Positions 50,935 to 58,681 of a DNA stretch of 64,000 nt are shown piece by piece. Under the pieces are notes generated by a model that was not told the origin of the DNA, ran no database searches, and saw only the letters and a program-made list of their open reading frames with translations. This DNA comes from CAVTQZ01 sp963737015. GTDB lineage: Bacteria > Actinomycetota > Acidimicrobiia > Acidimicrobiales > UBA8190. The position numbers and the translations under genes are program-made. The stretch's first letter is position 1. The number at the start of each line of letters is the position of its first letter. The DNA lies in the NCBI GenBank assembly GCA_963737015.1, contig CAVTQZ010000001.1:62001-126000 (forward strand), read 5' to 3'.

Positions 50935-51498
50935 ATGCGGACCGGCCTGCGGGCGTCCGGGGGGATCTCGAGCCTCCGACGGTCCGCGGGCATCATTCGT
51001 GTCCAGCACGCTCCGTCGCGATGGCGGCATAGCGCTTGGTTCGTAGCCTGTTCGTGTTTCGCTTTAGCCAGTGCGTGCGGCTCAACGCGTTCATCAGCTG
51101 CGACAGATGCTGCAGTGATATCCGGCTGGAAAGCCGCCCTGAAAGCGTACGACGCGGCTGCACGTTCAGGTAACTGGCAAAGTCAAACACTGGCGAGGGC
51201 CTTCGCTTCACCGCTTCTTGATTCGGTGCAAAGAAATCTTCACAACATCCAAGCTTCCGGGGATGTAGCGGTCGGGGACGAAAAGGTTTTGAGTGTTCGA
51301 GTCTTAGAACGTTCGGCCAAGACAAGCGAGCTTCTCGCCTGCGTGCAGGACAACGAGATCGTCATTGATAAAACAACAATGCGCCCAGTGCCGGGAGTCC
51401 TAGGCCACGCCGGTCAAGAAAAGGTAAATGCAACACTCATCAACACCGCCATGGCCTGGAAAGTCCAAGCCCAGACGGTTGCAGAGGAAGCTTGCTAG
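50935..51498 (+). CDS. Putative lipoprotein at the start of the Tad locus
   Basis: A protein of up to 187 residues. After a variable N-terminus comes a hydrophobic signal with lipobox (SAWFVACSCFALASACGST; the Cys of ASAC is the likely lipid site). The mature part is about 130 residues (SGWKAALKAYDAAARSGNW, LARAFASPLLDSVQRNLHNI, VRVLERSAKTSELLACVQDN), a compact mixed alpha/beta domain reminiscent of NTF2-like solute-side domains, without a family I can name. ATG 50935 is a tentative start, since about 35 residues precede the signal. The next gene begins 38 bases after its stop in the same direction, so it may be the first gene of the Tad operon. Confidence 0.65.
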   Translation: MRTGLRASGGISSLRRSAGIIRVQHAPSRWRHSAWFVACSCFALASACGSTRSSAATDAAVISGWKAALKAYDAAARSGNWQSQTLARAFASPLLDSVQRNLHNIQASGDVAVGDEKVLSVRVLERSAKTSELLACVQDNEIVIDKTTMRPVPGVLGHAGQEKVNATLINTAMAWKVQAQTVAEEAC

Positions 51499-51536
51499 GT
51501 CCCGTGTCCAGGAGCTCCGGGTCCCAGCCGCATGAC

Positions 51537-52439
51537 ATGTTGCCGAAGCGCTCTAAATGTCTCACGATCCTGGTCAGCATTGTTGCTGCTATTGGCACTT
51601 TGGCTTGTTCAACGAGCGCGGGAGCGGGAGTGGGTGCTGGCGCCGTAGGTAACACGGTGTCGGTAGGTGCGTCGTCATCCTCGAGCTCGGACGGCTCGCA
51701 CGGGCATTCCGGCTCTAGACACGACGGGCGCTTGACCCACCAAGAATCAAGTCCGTCTCCACAATTGTGCACTCTCGTTCCTCTCGCAGAATCGACTTCG
51801 GCGCAACTGGCACCTGGAGGTCCCACTCCTGGTCAGTGGTACGTGATGTCTTGCAATGGGCAGGATTTCATTCCGAGCACCGGGCTCTCTTGGGTTCCCT
51901 TCGGCAAACAAGGTCCCAAGGGGGCAGCTCCAATCGATCCTTTGGTACTTGCGGAGAAAGCGGCTGATTCGATCGCGCTACCAGGCCCCTCGATCCACAC
52001 GAATCCCTCCGGTTACACGATCGTCAATTTGAATACATGGCTCTGGGTCGATGAAGCGGCCTGGCGTCCCTTCGTCGCGAGTGCAACTGCCGGACCTGTC
52101 ACTGCGACAGCCGTTGCGACACCGTCGTCGGTGAGCTGGTCCATGGGTGACGGCGACACTGTCGTCTGTCAGGGCCCCGGCACTCCGTATGACCAAAACG
52201 AACCGGCGTCGGATCAGCAAACCAACTGCTCGTATACATACCGCCAATCGTCGGCCGGACAACCAAGCCCCGACGGTGACCCGAACGATGGCGCTTACCA
52301 AGTAACCGCTTCTGTCACTTGGACCGTCACCTGGACGGCGACAGGTGCCCCAGGCGGCGGCACCCTTCCGGTATTGCAGACGAGGTCGTCTGAACCGCTT
52401 CGTGTCGAGCAAGTGGAGTCGATCACAACTTCGAACTGA
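51537..52439 (+). CDS. Putative lipoprotein/secreted protein of the Tad locus
   Basis: A 300-residue protein of unknown function. N-terminus MLPKRSKCLTILVSIVAAIG followed by LACSTS, a lipobox-like signal. Then a Ser/Gly/Ala-rich spacer, and a C-terminal beta-rich domain (IHTNPSGYTIVNLNTWLWVD, SSVSWSMGDGDTVVCQGPGT, CSYTYRQSSAG, GAYQVTASVTWTVTWTATGA). SWSMGDGDTVVCQGPG resembles the PKD-like or secreted proteins found beside actinobacterial tad genes. ATG 51537 has no strong Shine-Dalgarno site. It lies between the first lipoprotein and the SAF-domain gene. Confidence 0.75.
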   Translation: MLPKRSKCLTILVSIVAAIGTLACSTSAGAGVGAGAVGNTVSVGASSSSSSDGSHGHSGSRHDGRLTHQESSPSPQLCTLVPLAESTSAQLAPGGPTPGQWYVMSCNGQDFIPSTGLSWVPFGKQGPKGAAPIDPLVLAEKAADSIALPGPSIHTNPSGYTIVNLNTWLWVDEAAWRPFVASATAGPVTATAVATPSSVSWSMGDGDTVVCQGPGTPYDQNEPASDQQTNCSYTYRQSSAGQPSPDGDPNDGAYQVTASVTWTVTWTATGAPGGGTLPVLQTRSSEPLRVEQVESITTSN

Positions 52440-52464
52440 ACGAGAACAGAGGAGGATGACGCAG

Positions 52465-53193
52465 GTGGTAGCCACCCTGTCCCGCACCCGGCCTTTTGAG
52501 ACTGCGAACGGTAAAGACCTTCGCCTCGAGCCGAGCAAGCGCCGCCGTCGTCCCCTCCTGGCGATCGCCTCTCTTGCCCTCGTAGCTGTGTGCGTTGCGG
52601 CGTTCACGAGTGCATACATCCATGCGGGCCGTCAGACCTCGGTCCTGGCGGTGGCGGAGCCGGTATCACAGGGGCAGACCATCTCCCCATCCGACCTCAA
52701 GATCGTGAAGATCTCGATGTCTTCCGGCATATCGGTGATCCCGGTAAACGCCGCCGCCAACGTGGTCGGACGGCAGGCTGCGACCTCCCTCGTGCCGGAC
52801 TCGCTACTTGCACCCGGGGATCTGGTGGGAACCGGTGCTCCGCCGCCCGGCAAGGCGATTGTCGGCGTCGCTCTGAAGCCAGGCCAACTTCCCGCAGCCG
52901 GCGTATCGCCGGGTCAGGAAGTCGACGTCGTGATGACTGGGCCGCCCGAAGCGCAAGACACGGCGACCAACGCCTCCACCTCGGTTGGGCAGTCTGCTAC
53001 CGGTCCGGTGAATGGGCCTGGAACGATCCTCGCCCCCAACGTTCTGGTCACCGCCGTCGCAGAACCAAGCGGTTCGGCAGGGAACAACACCATCGTCATC
53101 TCGCTCATGGTTCCGAGGTCTTTTGCACCGATCATTGCGAGCGCATCGGCGGCGGGACAGGCGGCTATCGCAATTATCAATTCAGGCTCATGA
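52465..53193 (+). CDS. SAF-domain pilus assembly protein (CpaB/RcpC-like)
   Basis: A 242-residue membrane protein. One N-terminal helix (PLLAIASLALVAVCVAAFTS), then an SAF domain (VAEPVSQGQTISPSDLKIVK) and a beta-rich CpaB-like region (GKAIVGVALKPGQLPAAGVS, PGQEVDVVMTG, ILAPNVLVTAVAE). CpaB/RcpC proteins take part in Tad pilus assembly at the cell envelope. Start: ATG 52456 has GGAGG touching it, too close for use, whereas GTG 52465 has that GGAGG 9 bases upstream and is preferred. The stop overlaps the tadZ start (ATGA). Confidence 0.82.
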   Translation: MVATLSRTRPFETANGKDLRLEPSKRRRRPLLAIASLALVAVCVAAFTSAYIHAGRQTSVLAVAEPVSQGQTISPSDLKIVKISMSSGISVIPVNAAANVVGRQAATSLVPDSLLAPGDLVGTGAPPPGKAIVGVALKPGQLPAAGVSPGQEVDVVMTGPPEAQDTATNASTSVGQSATGPVNGPGTILAPNVLVTAVAEPSGSAGNNTIVISLMVPRSFAPIIASASAAGQAAIAIINSGS

Positions 53194-54002
53194 CGACGAT
53201 CGCGGTGTGCTCCTGCAAAGGGGCTCCGGGTGTGACGACTCTGGCTTGTGCTCTGGGTGCAGTGTGGCCCTCCGATCGGCGAGTAGTACTCGCAGAATGT
53301 GATCCGTCGGGCGGAGACATCGCTGTGCGGTTCGGGCTTTCGAATCGGCGTGGCGTATCGAGCCTGGTGCTCGCTCTGCGGCAAAAGACCTGGGACTCAA
53401 TCCGCCTGGAGGAGCACGTTCAACAACTTCCAGGTGGCCTCGACGTTCTGGTTGGCCCTCTAGGCGCAGATTCCGCGCGGGCACTCGATGTCGAATTGGC
53501 CAGAGTCCAGACTCGGCCGGTTCCACCTGATGTCGACCTCTTGGCTGATCTCGGACGCCTCGAGCAAACGACGATCGGACAGCGCCGGATACTCGAGGAT
53601 TCCGATTGTGCTCTATTGGTCGTGAGATCCGACGCCTCGGGACTGGCACATGCACGGTGGGCGATCGACCGGTTGTGGGAAAGCGGCCACCGCCGCCCCG
53701 ATCTCGTCCTGTTCGGTGAAGGCCCCTACTCGGCAAGCGAAGCAGCCGCTGCATTGTCTGTTTCGGTAATCGACGTGATTCCGCACGATCCCAAGGGAGC
53801 GTCGATGACCTCGGGCGGACCTGGGCGACCAAACGCGCTGCTGAGATCTCCCCTGATCGCGGCGGCAAAACGGATCGTCTCAGCGCTCTTCAAAGCATAT
53901 GCAGCCTCGCCGTCCGACATCACCGATGAAGGCACCTCGGTCGACGTCGGAGTAGAGCGCGAGGCCTTCAACAACCAGCCCGTAGAGGCGAGATCTCGAT
54001 GA
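53190..54002 (+). CDS. tadZ: Tad pilus ParA/MinD-like ATPase (TadZ/CpaE-like)
   Basis: A 270-residue ParA/MinD-type protein. AVCSCKGAPGVTTLACALGA is a deviant Walker A loop with the signature lysine, VVLAECDPSGGDIAVRFGLS is the switch I/A' region, and DCALLVVRSDASGLAHARWA follows. TadZ/CpaE proteins localise the pilus machine at the pole. The usual receiver-like N-terminal domain of CpaE is missing. It is coupled to the SAF gene upstream (ATGA) and to tadA downstream (ATGA). C-terminal residues about 240-270 are acidic and probably disordered. Confidence 0.82.
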   Translation: MTTIAVCSCKGAPGVTTLACALGAVWPSDRRVVLAECDPSGGDIAVRFGLSNRRGVSSLVLALRQKTWDSIRLEEHVQQLPGGLDVLVGPLGADSARALDVELARVQTRPVPPDVDLLADLGRLEQTTIGQRRILEDSDCALLVVRSDASGLAHARWAIDRLWESGHRRPDLVLFGEGPYSASEAAAALSVSVIDVIPHDPKGASMTSGGPGRPNALLRSPLIAAAKRIVSALFKAYAASPSDITDEGTSVDVGVEREAFNNQPVEARSR

Positions 54003-55396
54003 TCGAGTCGCGCCCTTCAGCATCGAGGCTTCGCGCAGAGGTTGCCGATGATCTCGCAGCGTCCGGAGCGAGCACCCTTCCCGCTGACGACCGCCGCGAA
54101 CTGGCCCGTCAGCTAGTGATGGCTCGTCTTCGGCAGGCTGACGCCCAGCGACTGGCCGACGGCGAGAACCCGCTCGACCCGGTCGAGGAGCAGAGGATCG
54201 CTCACGTCGTGCTCGACTCCCTCTTCGGGTTGGGCCGTCTGCAAGCGCTCGTCGACGATCCGCACGTCGAGAACATCGACGTCAACGGCTGCGACCGCGT
54301 GTGGGTCACCTATGCGGACGGCACGAAGGAGATGCTCGGATCCGTCGCGGACTCGGACGACGAACTCATCGAGATGCTCCGCTCCGCTGCGGCACGGTTC
54401 GGGCTGTCGGAGAGACGCTTCGATACTGCTCATCCCGAGCTCGATCTGAGATTGCCGGACGGCAGTCGGCTGTCGGCATTGATGTCGGTGGTGGGGCGTC
54501 CGTCGGTGTCGATTCGTCGTCATCGTTACGTGGACCTCTCGCTCGACGATCTCGTCGACCTGGGTGCAATGGACCGCAAGGTTGCGAGCTTCCTGGCGGC
54601 TGCGGTCCGGGCGAGAAAGAACATTGTCGTCGGCGGTGCCATGAACTCCGGCAAGACGACCCTCGTGAGAGCCCTCACATCTGTCATTCCGCCCCGTGAG
54701 CGAATCGTGACGATCGAGCAAGCTTTCGAGCTCGGTCTCGACGACATGGTGGAGCGCCATCCCGATCTCGTCGCACTCGAGGCACGTTCCGCAAATGCAG
54801 AAGGTGAAGGTGAGATCTCGATGGCGCGGCTTGTTCGCCGCGCTCTTCGCATGAACGCCGATCGAGTGATCGTCGGCGAAGTTCTCGGCGACGAAGTCCT
54901 ACCGATGTTGAACGCAATGAGCCAAGGCCGCTCGGGCTCCATGTGCACGATCCACGCGGACTCTTCGTCGGGAGTCTTCAAGCGGCTCGCCTCGTACGCG
55001 GTACAGGCACCTGAGCGACTCCCGCTCGAGGCGACCAACGTCTTGATAGCGGGCGCCGTGCATTTCGTGGTGTTCGTGGAGGTTCGCGACGCCGCTTCGA
55101 ACGACCCCCACTCGAACATGGACCACCTCTGGAGTTGGACGAGCAACGACATCGGGGGAAACGGGGTTAGCAGTCATCCACGCTTTCAAGCCGTCCGCCG
55201 CGAAAGGTTCGTGTCGTCCGTTCGCGAAGTCATCGACGCCGACGGGTTCCAGGTGATCTCGAACGAGGTTTTCAAGCCCGGACCGGACCGGCGGGCTTTG
55301 GTCGGCGCACCGTTGCGCTCGAGCACCCTCGACGAGCTCGTCGCTCACGGCTACGACCCGGCGAATGCTGGGAGGGAGGTGTCGAGATGGCCGTGA
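53999..55396 (+). CDS. tadA: Tad pilus secretion ATPase (TadA/CpaF)
   Basis: The hexameric motor for Flp pilus assembly, 465 residues. N-terminal helical domain, then LFGLGRLQALVDDPHVENID, VSIRRHRYVDLSLDDLVDLG, Walker A VGGAMNSGKTTLVRALTSVI, TIEQAFELGLDDMVERHPDL, Walker B region RVIVGEVLGDEVLPMLNAMS, and His box GSMCTIHADSSSG. The common GEVRG reads GEVLG here, so the Arg often present after the Walker B Glu is replaced by Leu. ATG 53999 overlaps the tadZ stop; the 3' end overlaps tadB by 10 bases. Confidence 0.94.
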   Translation: MIESRPSASRLRAEVADDLAASGASTLPADDRRELARQLVMARLRQADAQRLADGENPLDPVEEQRIAHVVLDSLFGLGRLQALVDDPHVENIDVNGCDRVWVTYADGTKEMLGSVADSDDELIEMLRSAAARFGLSERRFDTAHPELDLRLPDGSRLSALMSVVGRPSVSIRRHRYVDLSLDDLVDLGAMDRKVASFLAAAVRARKNIVVGGAMNSGKTTLVRALTSVIPPRERIVTIEQAFELGLDDMVERHPDLVALEARSANAEGEGEISMARLVRRALRMNADRVIVGEVLGDEVLPMLNAMSQGRSGSMCTIHADSSSGVFKRLASYAVQAPERLPLEATNVLIAGAVHFVVFVEVRDAASNDPHSNMDHLWSWTSNDIGGNGVSSHPRFQAVRRERFVSSVREVIDADGFQVISNEVFKPGPDRRALVGAPLRSSTLDELVAHGYDPANAGREVSRWP

Positions 55397-56253
55397 ACCC
55401 ACTCGTCGTTGCGAGCGCGATCGGTGCGGCGCTCGGCCTCGCAGGATTCCTTTTCGCAATCGCCGGGGGAGGACAAAACGCGCGGCGGAGGCGGCTGAAG
55501 GTCCCCCGTCTCACGAGACGAGCCGTACCCGCCGTTGGTGGAGGTTTGGTCGTCCTGCTGCTCACCAGGTGGCCCGTCGCAGCACTTCTGGCCGTTGCGG
55601 CGATCGCATATGCGCCTTCTGTCCTCGGACGCACCTCTGCGACGCTTGCTGCGGAACGCGTAGAGGCGATTGCCGTGTGGACGGAACTACTCCGGGACAC
55701 GCTCGCTGCATCTGCGGGAATCGGCGAGGCGATCTTGGCTACCGCTCCGGTGTCCCCCCAGGCCATCCGGGAACAGGTGGTTCGTCTGGCCGACAGGCTC
55801 GCGAGCGGCATCGCCATGTCTGACGCCATCAGAGCGTTTGCCGACGAGGTGGACGACCCGAGTTGCGACCTGGTGGCCTGCGCCCTCTTGCTTGCGGCGA
55901 CGTCGCGAGCGCAGAAATTGGCGGAGCTGCTCACGGCTCTGTCCGAATCGATCCGCGAAGAGGTCGCGATGCGTTTGAGAGTCGAAGCAAGCAGGGCCTC
56001 CGCCAGAAGCAGTGTCCGCACGATCGTCGTCTTCTCGTTGTCATTCGCCGTGCTCTTGATGGTGATCGCCCACTCCTACCTCACGCCTCTCGGCAGCCCG
56101 GTCGGGCAACTCGTTCTCGCTGCTGTCGGGGTTTGTTACGCGGGGGGTATCGCGTTGATGGTCCGGCTCGTGCGCCCGCCGGCACAGCTCCGCATCCTTG
56201 CCCCAGCCGGCGCGGGCCTTGCGGCAAGGCTGGCCGAGGACAGCGCGTCATGA
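55387..56253 (+). CDS. tadB: Tad pilus inner-membrane platform protein TadB
   Basis: A 288-residue T2SSF-domain membrane protein. N-terminal helices (PLVVASAIGAALGLAGFLFA and the segment about 45-75), a cytoplasmic helical domain (AVWTELLRDTLAASAGIGEA, IREQVVRLADRLASGIAMSD) and C-terminal helices (TIVVFSLSFAVLLMVIAHSY, LVLAAVGVCYAGGIALMVRL). With TadC it forms the platform that couples TadA to the pilus. ATG 55387 lies inside the end of tadA. The stop overlaps the tadC start (ATGA). Confidence 0.9.
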   Translation: MAVNPLVVASAIGAALGLAGFLFAIAGGGQNARRRRLKVPRLTRRAVPAVGGGLVVLLLTRWPVAALLAVAAIAYAPSVLGRTSATLAAERVEAIAVWTELLRDTLAASAGIGEAILATAPVSPQAIREQVVRLADRLASGIAMSDAIRAFADEVDDPSCDLVACALLLAATSRAQKLAELLTALSESIREEVAMRLRVEASRASARSSVRTIVVFSLSFAVLLMVIAHSYLTPLGSPVGQLVLAAVGVCYAGGIALMVRLVRPPAQLRILAPAGAGLAARLAEDSAS

Positions 56254-57149
56254 CCTTGGCTCTCCTCTGTTCCTTCGGAACCGGTCTCGGACTGATCGGT
56301 CTCGTTGCAGGAGTCCGTCACCGGCGACCGAGTCTTCAAACGATCTTCGAGACTCTGGACAAGGACACCGACTGGCAGCAACGAGATGGGAATCCGTCGC
56401 CCCAATGGCGGTTCGACCGATCGCTCGGTGCCCGTCTCAAAGTGGTGATCGAGGAGAGGTCCTGGATCAGGAAGCGGCTCGAACCGTCTTTGCGGCTGGT
56501 CGACATCACGCCCGAGACCCTGTGTGCACAAGCGGTGCTCGGTGGTGCGGTCGGTTTCCTCTTACCTATCGCCTGCTGGGGGATCGTGACCGCCGGCCAC
56601 CTGCATGTATCGGTCTTCCTGCCCTTGTGGGTCGGCCTCGCCTTCGCTGCCTCAGGTGCCGCGTTGCCGTTCGTGGTGTTGTCGGGCGAGGCGAAACGTA
56701 AGCGCCGAGCGGCGCGGCGGGTCGTCGGCTCGTTTCTCGATCTGGTCGTTCTTTGCCTCGCGGGAGGTATGGGAATCGAAGGAGCGCTTCACGCCGCTTC
56801 TCAGGTGGGTGAGGACGACGTGTCGATCCGCCTTCGGACCGCTCTCCTCTTGGCCAGGGATTCCGGGACGACTCCTTGGGATGCACTTGCTCAGGTGGGC
56901 GCCGACTATGGGCTGTCCGAGCTCGACGAACTCGCCGCCGCGGTCGGCCTGGCAGGCAGCCAGGGAGCGAGAATTCGCTCGACGCTCGCCGCCAAGGCTG
57001 CCTCCATCCGCCGCCACGAGCTGTCCGACTCCGAGGCGGAGGCGAACGCGATCACCGAGCGGCTCTTTTTACCTGGCGTGTTCCTGCTAGTCGGCTTTCT
57101 GCTCTTCATCGGGTACCCGGCCGTCGCTCGGATCGTCGGGGGTTTTTGA
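56250..57149 (+). CDS. tadC: Tad pilus inner-membrane platform protein TadC
   Basis: A 299-residue T2SSF-domain membrane protein. Helices at about 1-21, 90-112, 118-140 and 272-295 (LPGVFLLVGFLLFIGYPAVA). The cytoplasmic T2SSF helices read VVGSFLDLVVLCLAGGMGIE, ALHAASQVGEDDVSIRLRTA, LDELAAAVGLAGSQGARIRS and ELSDSEAEANAITERLFLPG. The second platform subunit, and TadB homologue. ATG 56250 overlaps the tadB stop. 32 bases and a new Shine-Dalgarno site separate it from the pilin gene. Confidence 0.9.
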   Translation: MTLALLCSFGTGLGLIGLVAGVRHRRPSLQTIFETLDKDTDWQQRDGNPSPQWRFDRSLGARLKVVIEERSWIRKRLEPSLRLVDITPETLCAQAVLGGAVGFLLPIACWGIVTAGHLHVSVFLPLWVGLAFAASGAALPFVVLSGEAKRKRRAARRVVGSFLDLVVLCLAGGMGIEGALHAASQVGEDDVSIRLRTALLLARDSGTTPWDALAQVGADYGLSELDELAAAVGLAGSQGARIRSTLAAKAASIRRHELSDSEAEANAITERLFLPGVFLLVGFLLFIGYPAVARIVGGF

Positions 57150-57181
57150 CGCACGAAACAAGAAAACCGGAAGGAGAGGAA

Positions 57182-57388
57182 ATGTTCGATCAAGTCCGAA
57201 TTGTCTGGTGGTATCTCCGTGCGGTCGCAGCGAACGCGACCTTCCTCGACCGAGTCGATCGGAACGAGGAGGGGAGTGTCGTCGAGAAGGTGATCCTCAC
57301 AGCGATCTTCGCGGCGCTGGCGATTGCCGTTGGGGCCATCATCGTGTCCAAGATCACCGCCAAGGCCAACTCGATAAACCTGAATTGA
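57182..57388 (+). CDS. flp: Flp-type pilin
   Basis: A 68-residue prepilin. A 32-residue hydrophilic leader ends in NEEGSVVEKVILTAIFAALA. Cleavage after Gly of EEG would leave SVVEK with Glu at +4/+5, followed by a 20-residue hydrophobic stretch and a short tail (KITAKANSINLN), as in Flp pilins. The mature part is only about 36 residues. ATG 57182 has GGAGAGG upstream, the best ribosome site in the cluster, as fits a major subunit. A prepilin peptidase gene (tadV) is not in the window. Its stop overlaps the next start (TTGA). Confidence 0.85.
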   Translation: MFDQVRIVWWYLRAVAANATFLDRVDRNEEGSVVEKVILTAIFAALAIAVGAIIVSKITAKANSINLN

Positions 57389-57810
57389 AACCGCACCGCG
57401 CCGAGGTCGCTCGGAGCCGTGGGGGTTCGTCCAGATGGGGTGAGGCCGGGTCGACTGTCGTCGAGGCGGCAATCATCATCCCGGTCGCCATGCTCCTGAT
57501 CATGTTGGCGGTTCAGGCATGTCTTTGGGCTCACGCCGCGAGCCTGGTGCAGAACGCAGCTGCGCAGGGCGATCAGGTCGCGACGCAAGCAGGAGGGTCG
57601 GATGCCGACGGAATTGCACAGGCCCAGGACCTGTTGTCGGCGACCGGGTCACACGTCGTGGTGAACCCGTCCTTCGATGTGAGCCGTCTGACAGGCGGGT
57701 TGCTCGAGTTTCGTGTCACGGCGAGCGCAGAGTCACTCATTCCGGGGCTGGATCTCCACGTATCGGCGGTCCGCGTCGGGGCGATTCAGGAATTCAGAGA
57801 ATCCGGATGA
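57385..57810 (+). CDS. TadE-like minor pseudopilin 1
   Basis: A 141-residue protein with a basic N-terminus, then GSTVVEAAIIIPVAMLLIML, the TadE-type pseudopilin signal with Glu at +5 after the cleavage glycine/serine. A beta-rich domain follows (SLVQNAAAQGDQVATQAGGS, HVVVNPSFDVSRLTGGLLEF). TTG 57385 overlaps the pilin stop; no other start fits. TadE proteins are processed by the prepilin peptidase and join the pilus base. Its stop overlaps the next start (ATGA). Confidence 0.82.
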   Translation: MKPHRAEVARSRGGSSRWGEAGSTVVEAAIIIPVAMLLIMLAVQACLWAHAASLVQNAAAQGDQVATQAGGSDADGIAQAQDLLSATGSHVVVNPSFDVSRLTGGLLEFRVTASAESLIPGLDLHVSAVRVGAIQEFRESG

Positions 57811-58226
57811 TGAAGACCAGCAGCCGCGACCACGGGAGCATGACTGTCGAGCTCGTTCTTCTCGTCCCGATTGTCGTCGTGTTCGCTCTGCTCGCCGTCG
57901 GGTTCGGGAGATACGAGCTCGCTCGCCAGCAGGTGATCGGTGCCGCCAGGGCCGGAGCCGAAGCCGCGGCCGTTGTGGCCTCCCCGTCGGATGCACAACC
58001 GGCTGCGCAGTCCGCCGCCACACCAGGCATCGAAAGCCTTGGCCACGATTGTGTCGAACTCGAGGTGGGCACCGACACCGCTCGCTTCGAGCCCGGTGGT
58101 TTCGTACGGGTGTCGGTCACGTGTCATGTCGCGTTCTCGGACCTGCTCGTTCCGGGCCTTCCCGGCTCGGCGGTCGTATCCGCCGTCCAAACCGCCCCGA
58201 TCGATCCGTACAGGTCCGTCGGATGA
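57807..58226 (+). CDS. TadE/TadF-like minor pseudopilin 2
   Basis: A 139-residue protein. RDHGSMTVELVLLVPIVVVF gives the TadE-type motif with Glu (SMTVEL) before the hydrophobic helix, then YELARQQVIGAARAGAEAAA and a small domain with two cysteines (GHDCVELEVGTD, VSVTCHVAFSDLL) that could form a disulfide. Paralogue of the preceding TadE-like protein. ATG 57807 (or ATG 57810) overlaps the previous stop. Its stop overlaps the tadG-like start. Confidence 0.85.
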   Translation: MMKTSSRDHGSMTVELVLLVPIVVVFALLAVGFGRYELARQQVIGAARAGAEAAAVVASPSDAQPAAQSAATPGIESLGHDCVELEVGTDTARFEPGGFVRVSVTCHVAFSDLLVPGLPGSAVVSAVQTAPIDPYRSVG

Positions 58227-58672
58227 CAGCGGACTCGACGCCGTTCGAGCCGTTCGACGAGTGGCGGACCGAGCGGGAATCCGGCTCGTTGACGGCGTTC
58301 GTAGCCGTGTTCGCGCTCGCCCTTTTCGCTCTGATCGGACTTGTAGTGGACGCCGGCCGAGCGGTCGCTGCCAAGCGATCGGCGTACGACATCGCAGAGC
58401 AAGCGGCGAGAGCGGGCGCCGGCCAGCTATCGGTTGACGCGCTCCGTCGGGGGCAGGTGGTCATCGACCCCGCGGCTGCGGTGCAGGCGTCGGACGCCTA
58501 CCTCGCCGCAGCTGGGCAGAACGGGACGACTTCCGTATCGGGTCAAACAGTGACCGTTCGGATCGAGGACACCGAGCCGACCGTGATGTTGCAGATCGTC
58601 GGCATCGACAGGATCAACGTGACGGCGGTCGCGAGCGCGTCCGACGTTCATGGCGTCACTCGATCGGATTGA
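58223..58672 (+). CDS. TadG-like secreted pilus protein (Rv3654c-like)
   Basis: A 149-residue protein. RESGSLTAFVAVFALALFAL IGLV region (written in two parts) is the Tad_N helix with the GSLTAF motif, then DAGRAVAAKRSAYDIAEQAA and a small mixed domain (ASDAYLAAAGQNGTTSVSGQ, TVRIEDTEPTVMLQIVGIDR). It lacks the large VWA domain of TadG and so fits the short helicase/secretion-neighbourhood TadG-like family of actinobacteria. ATG 58223 overlaps the previous stop. Last of the chain of coupled pilus genes; the regulator gene starts 9 bases later. Confidence 0.82.
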   Translation: MTADSTPFEPFDEWRTERESGSLTAFVAVFALALFALIGLVVDAGRAVAAKRSAYDIAEQAARAGAGQLSVDALRRGQVVIDPAAAVQASDAYLAAAGQNGTTSVSGQTVTVRIEDTEPTVMLQIVGIDRINVTAVASASDVHGVTRSD

Positions 58673-58681
58673 CAGGGATTG

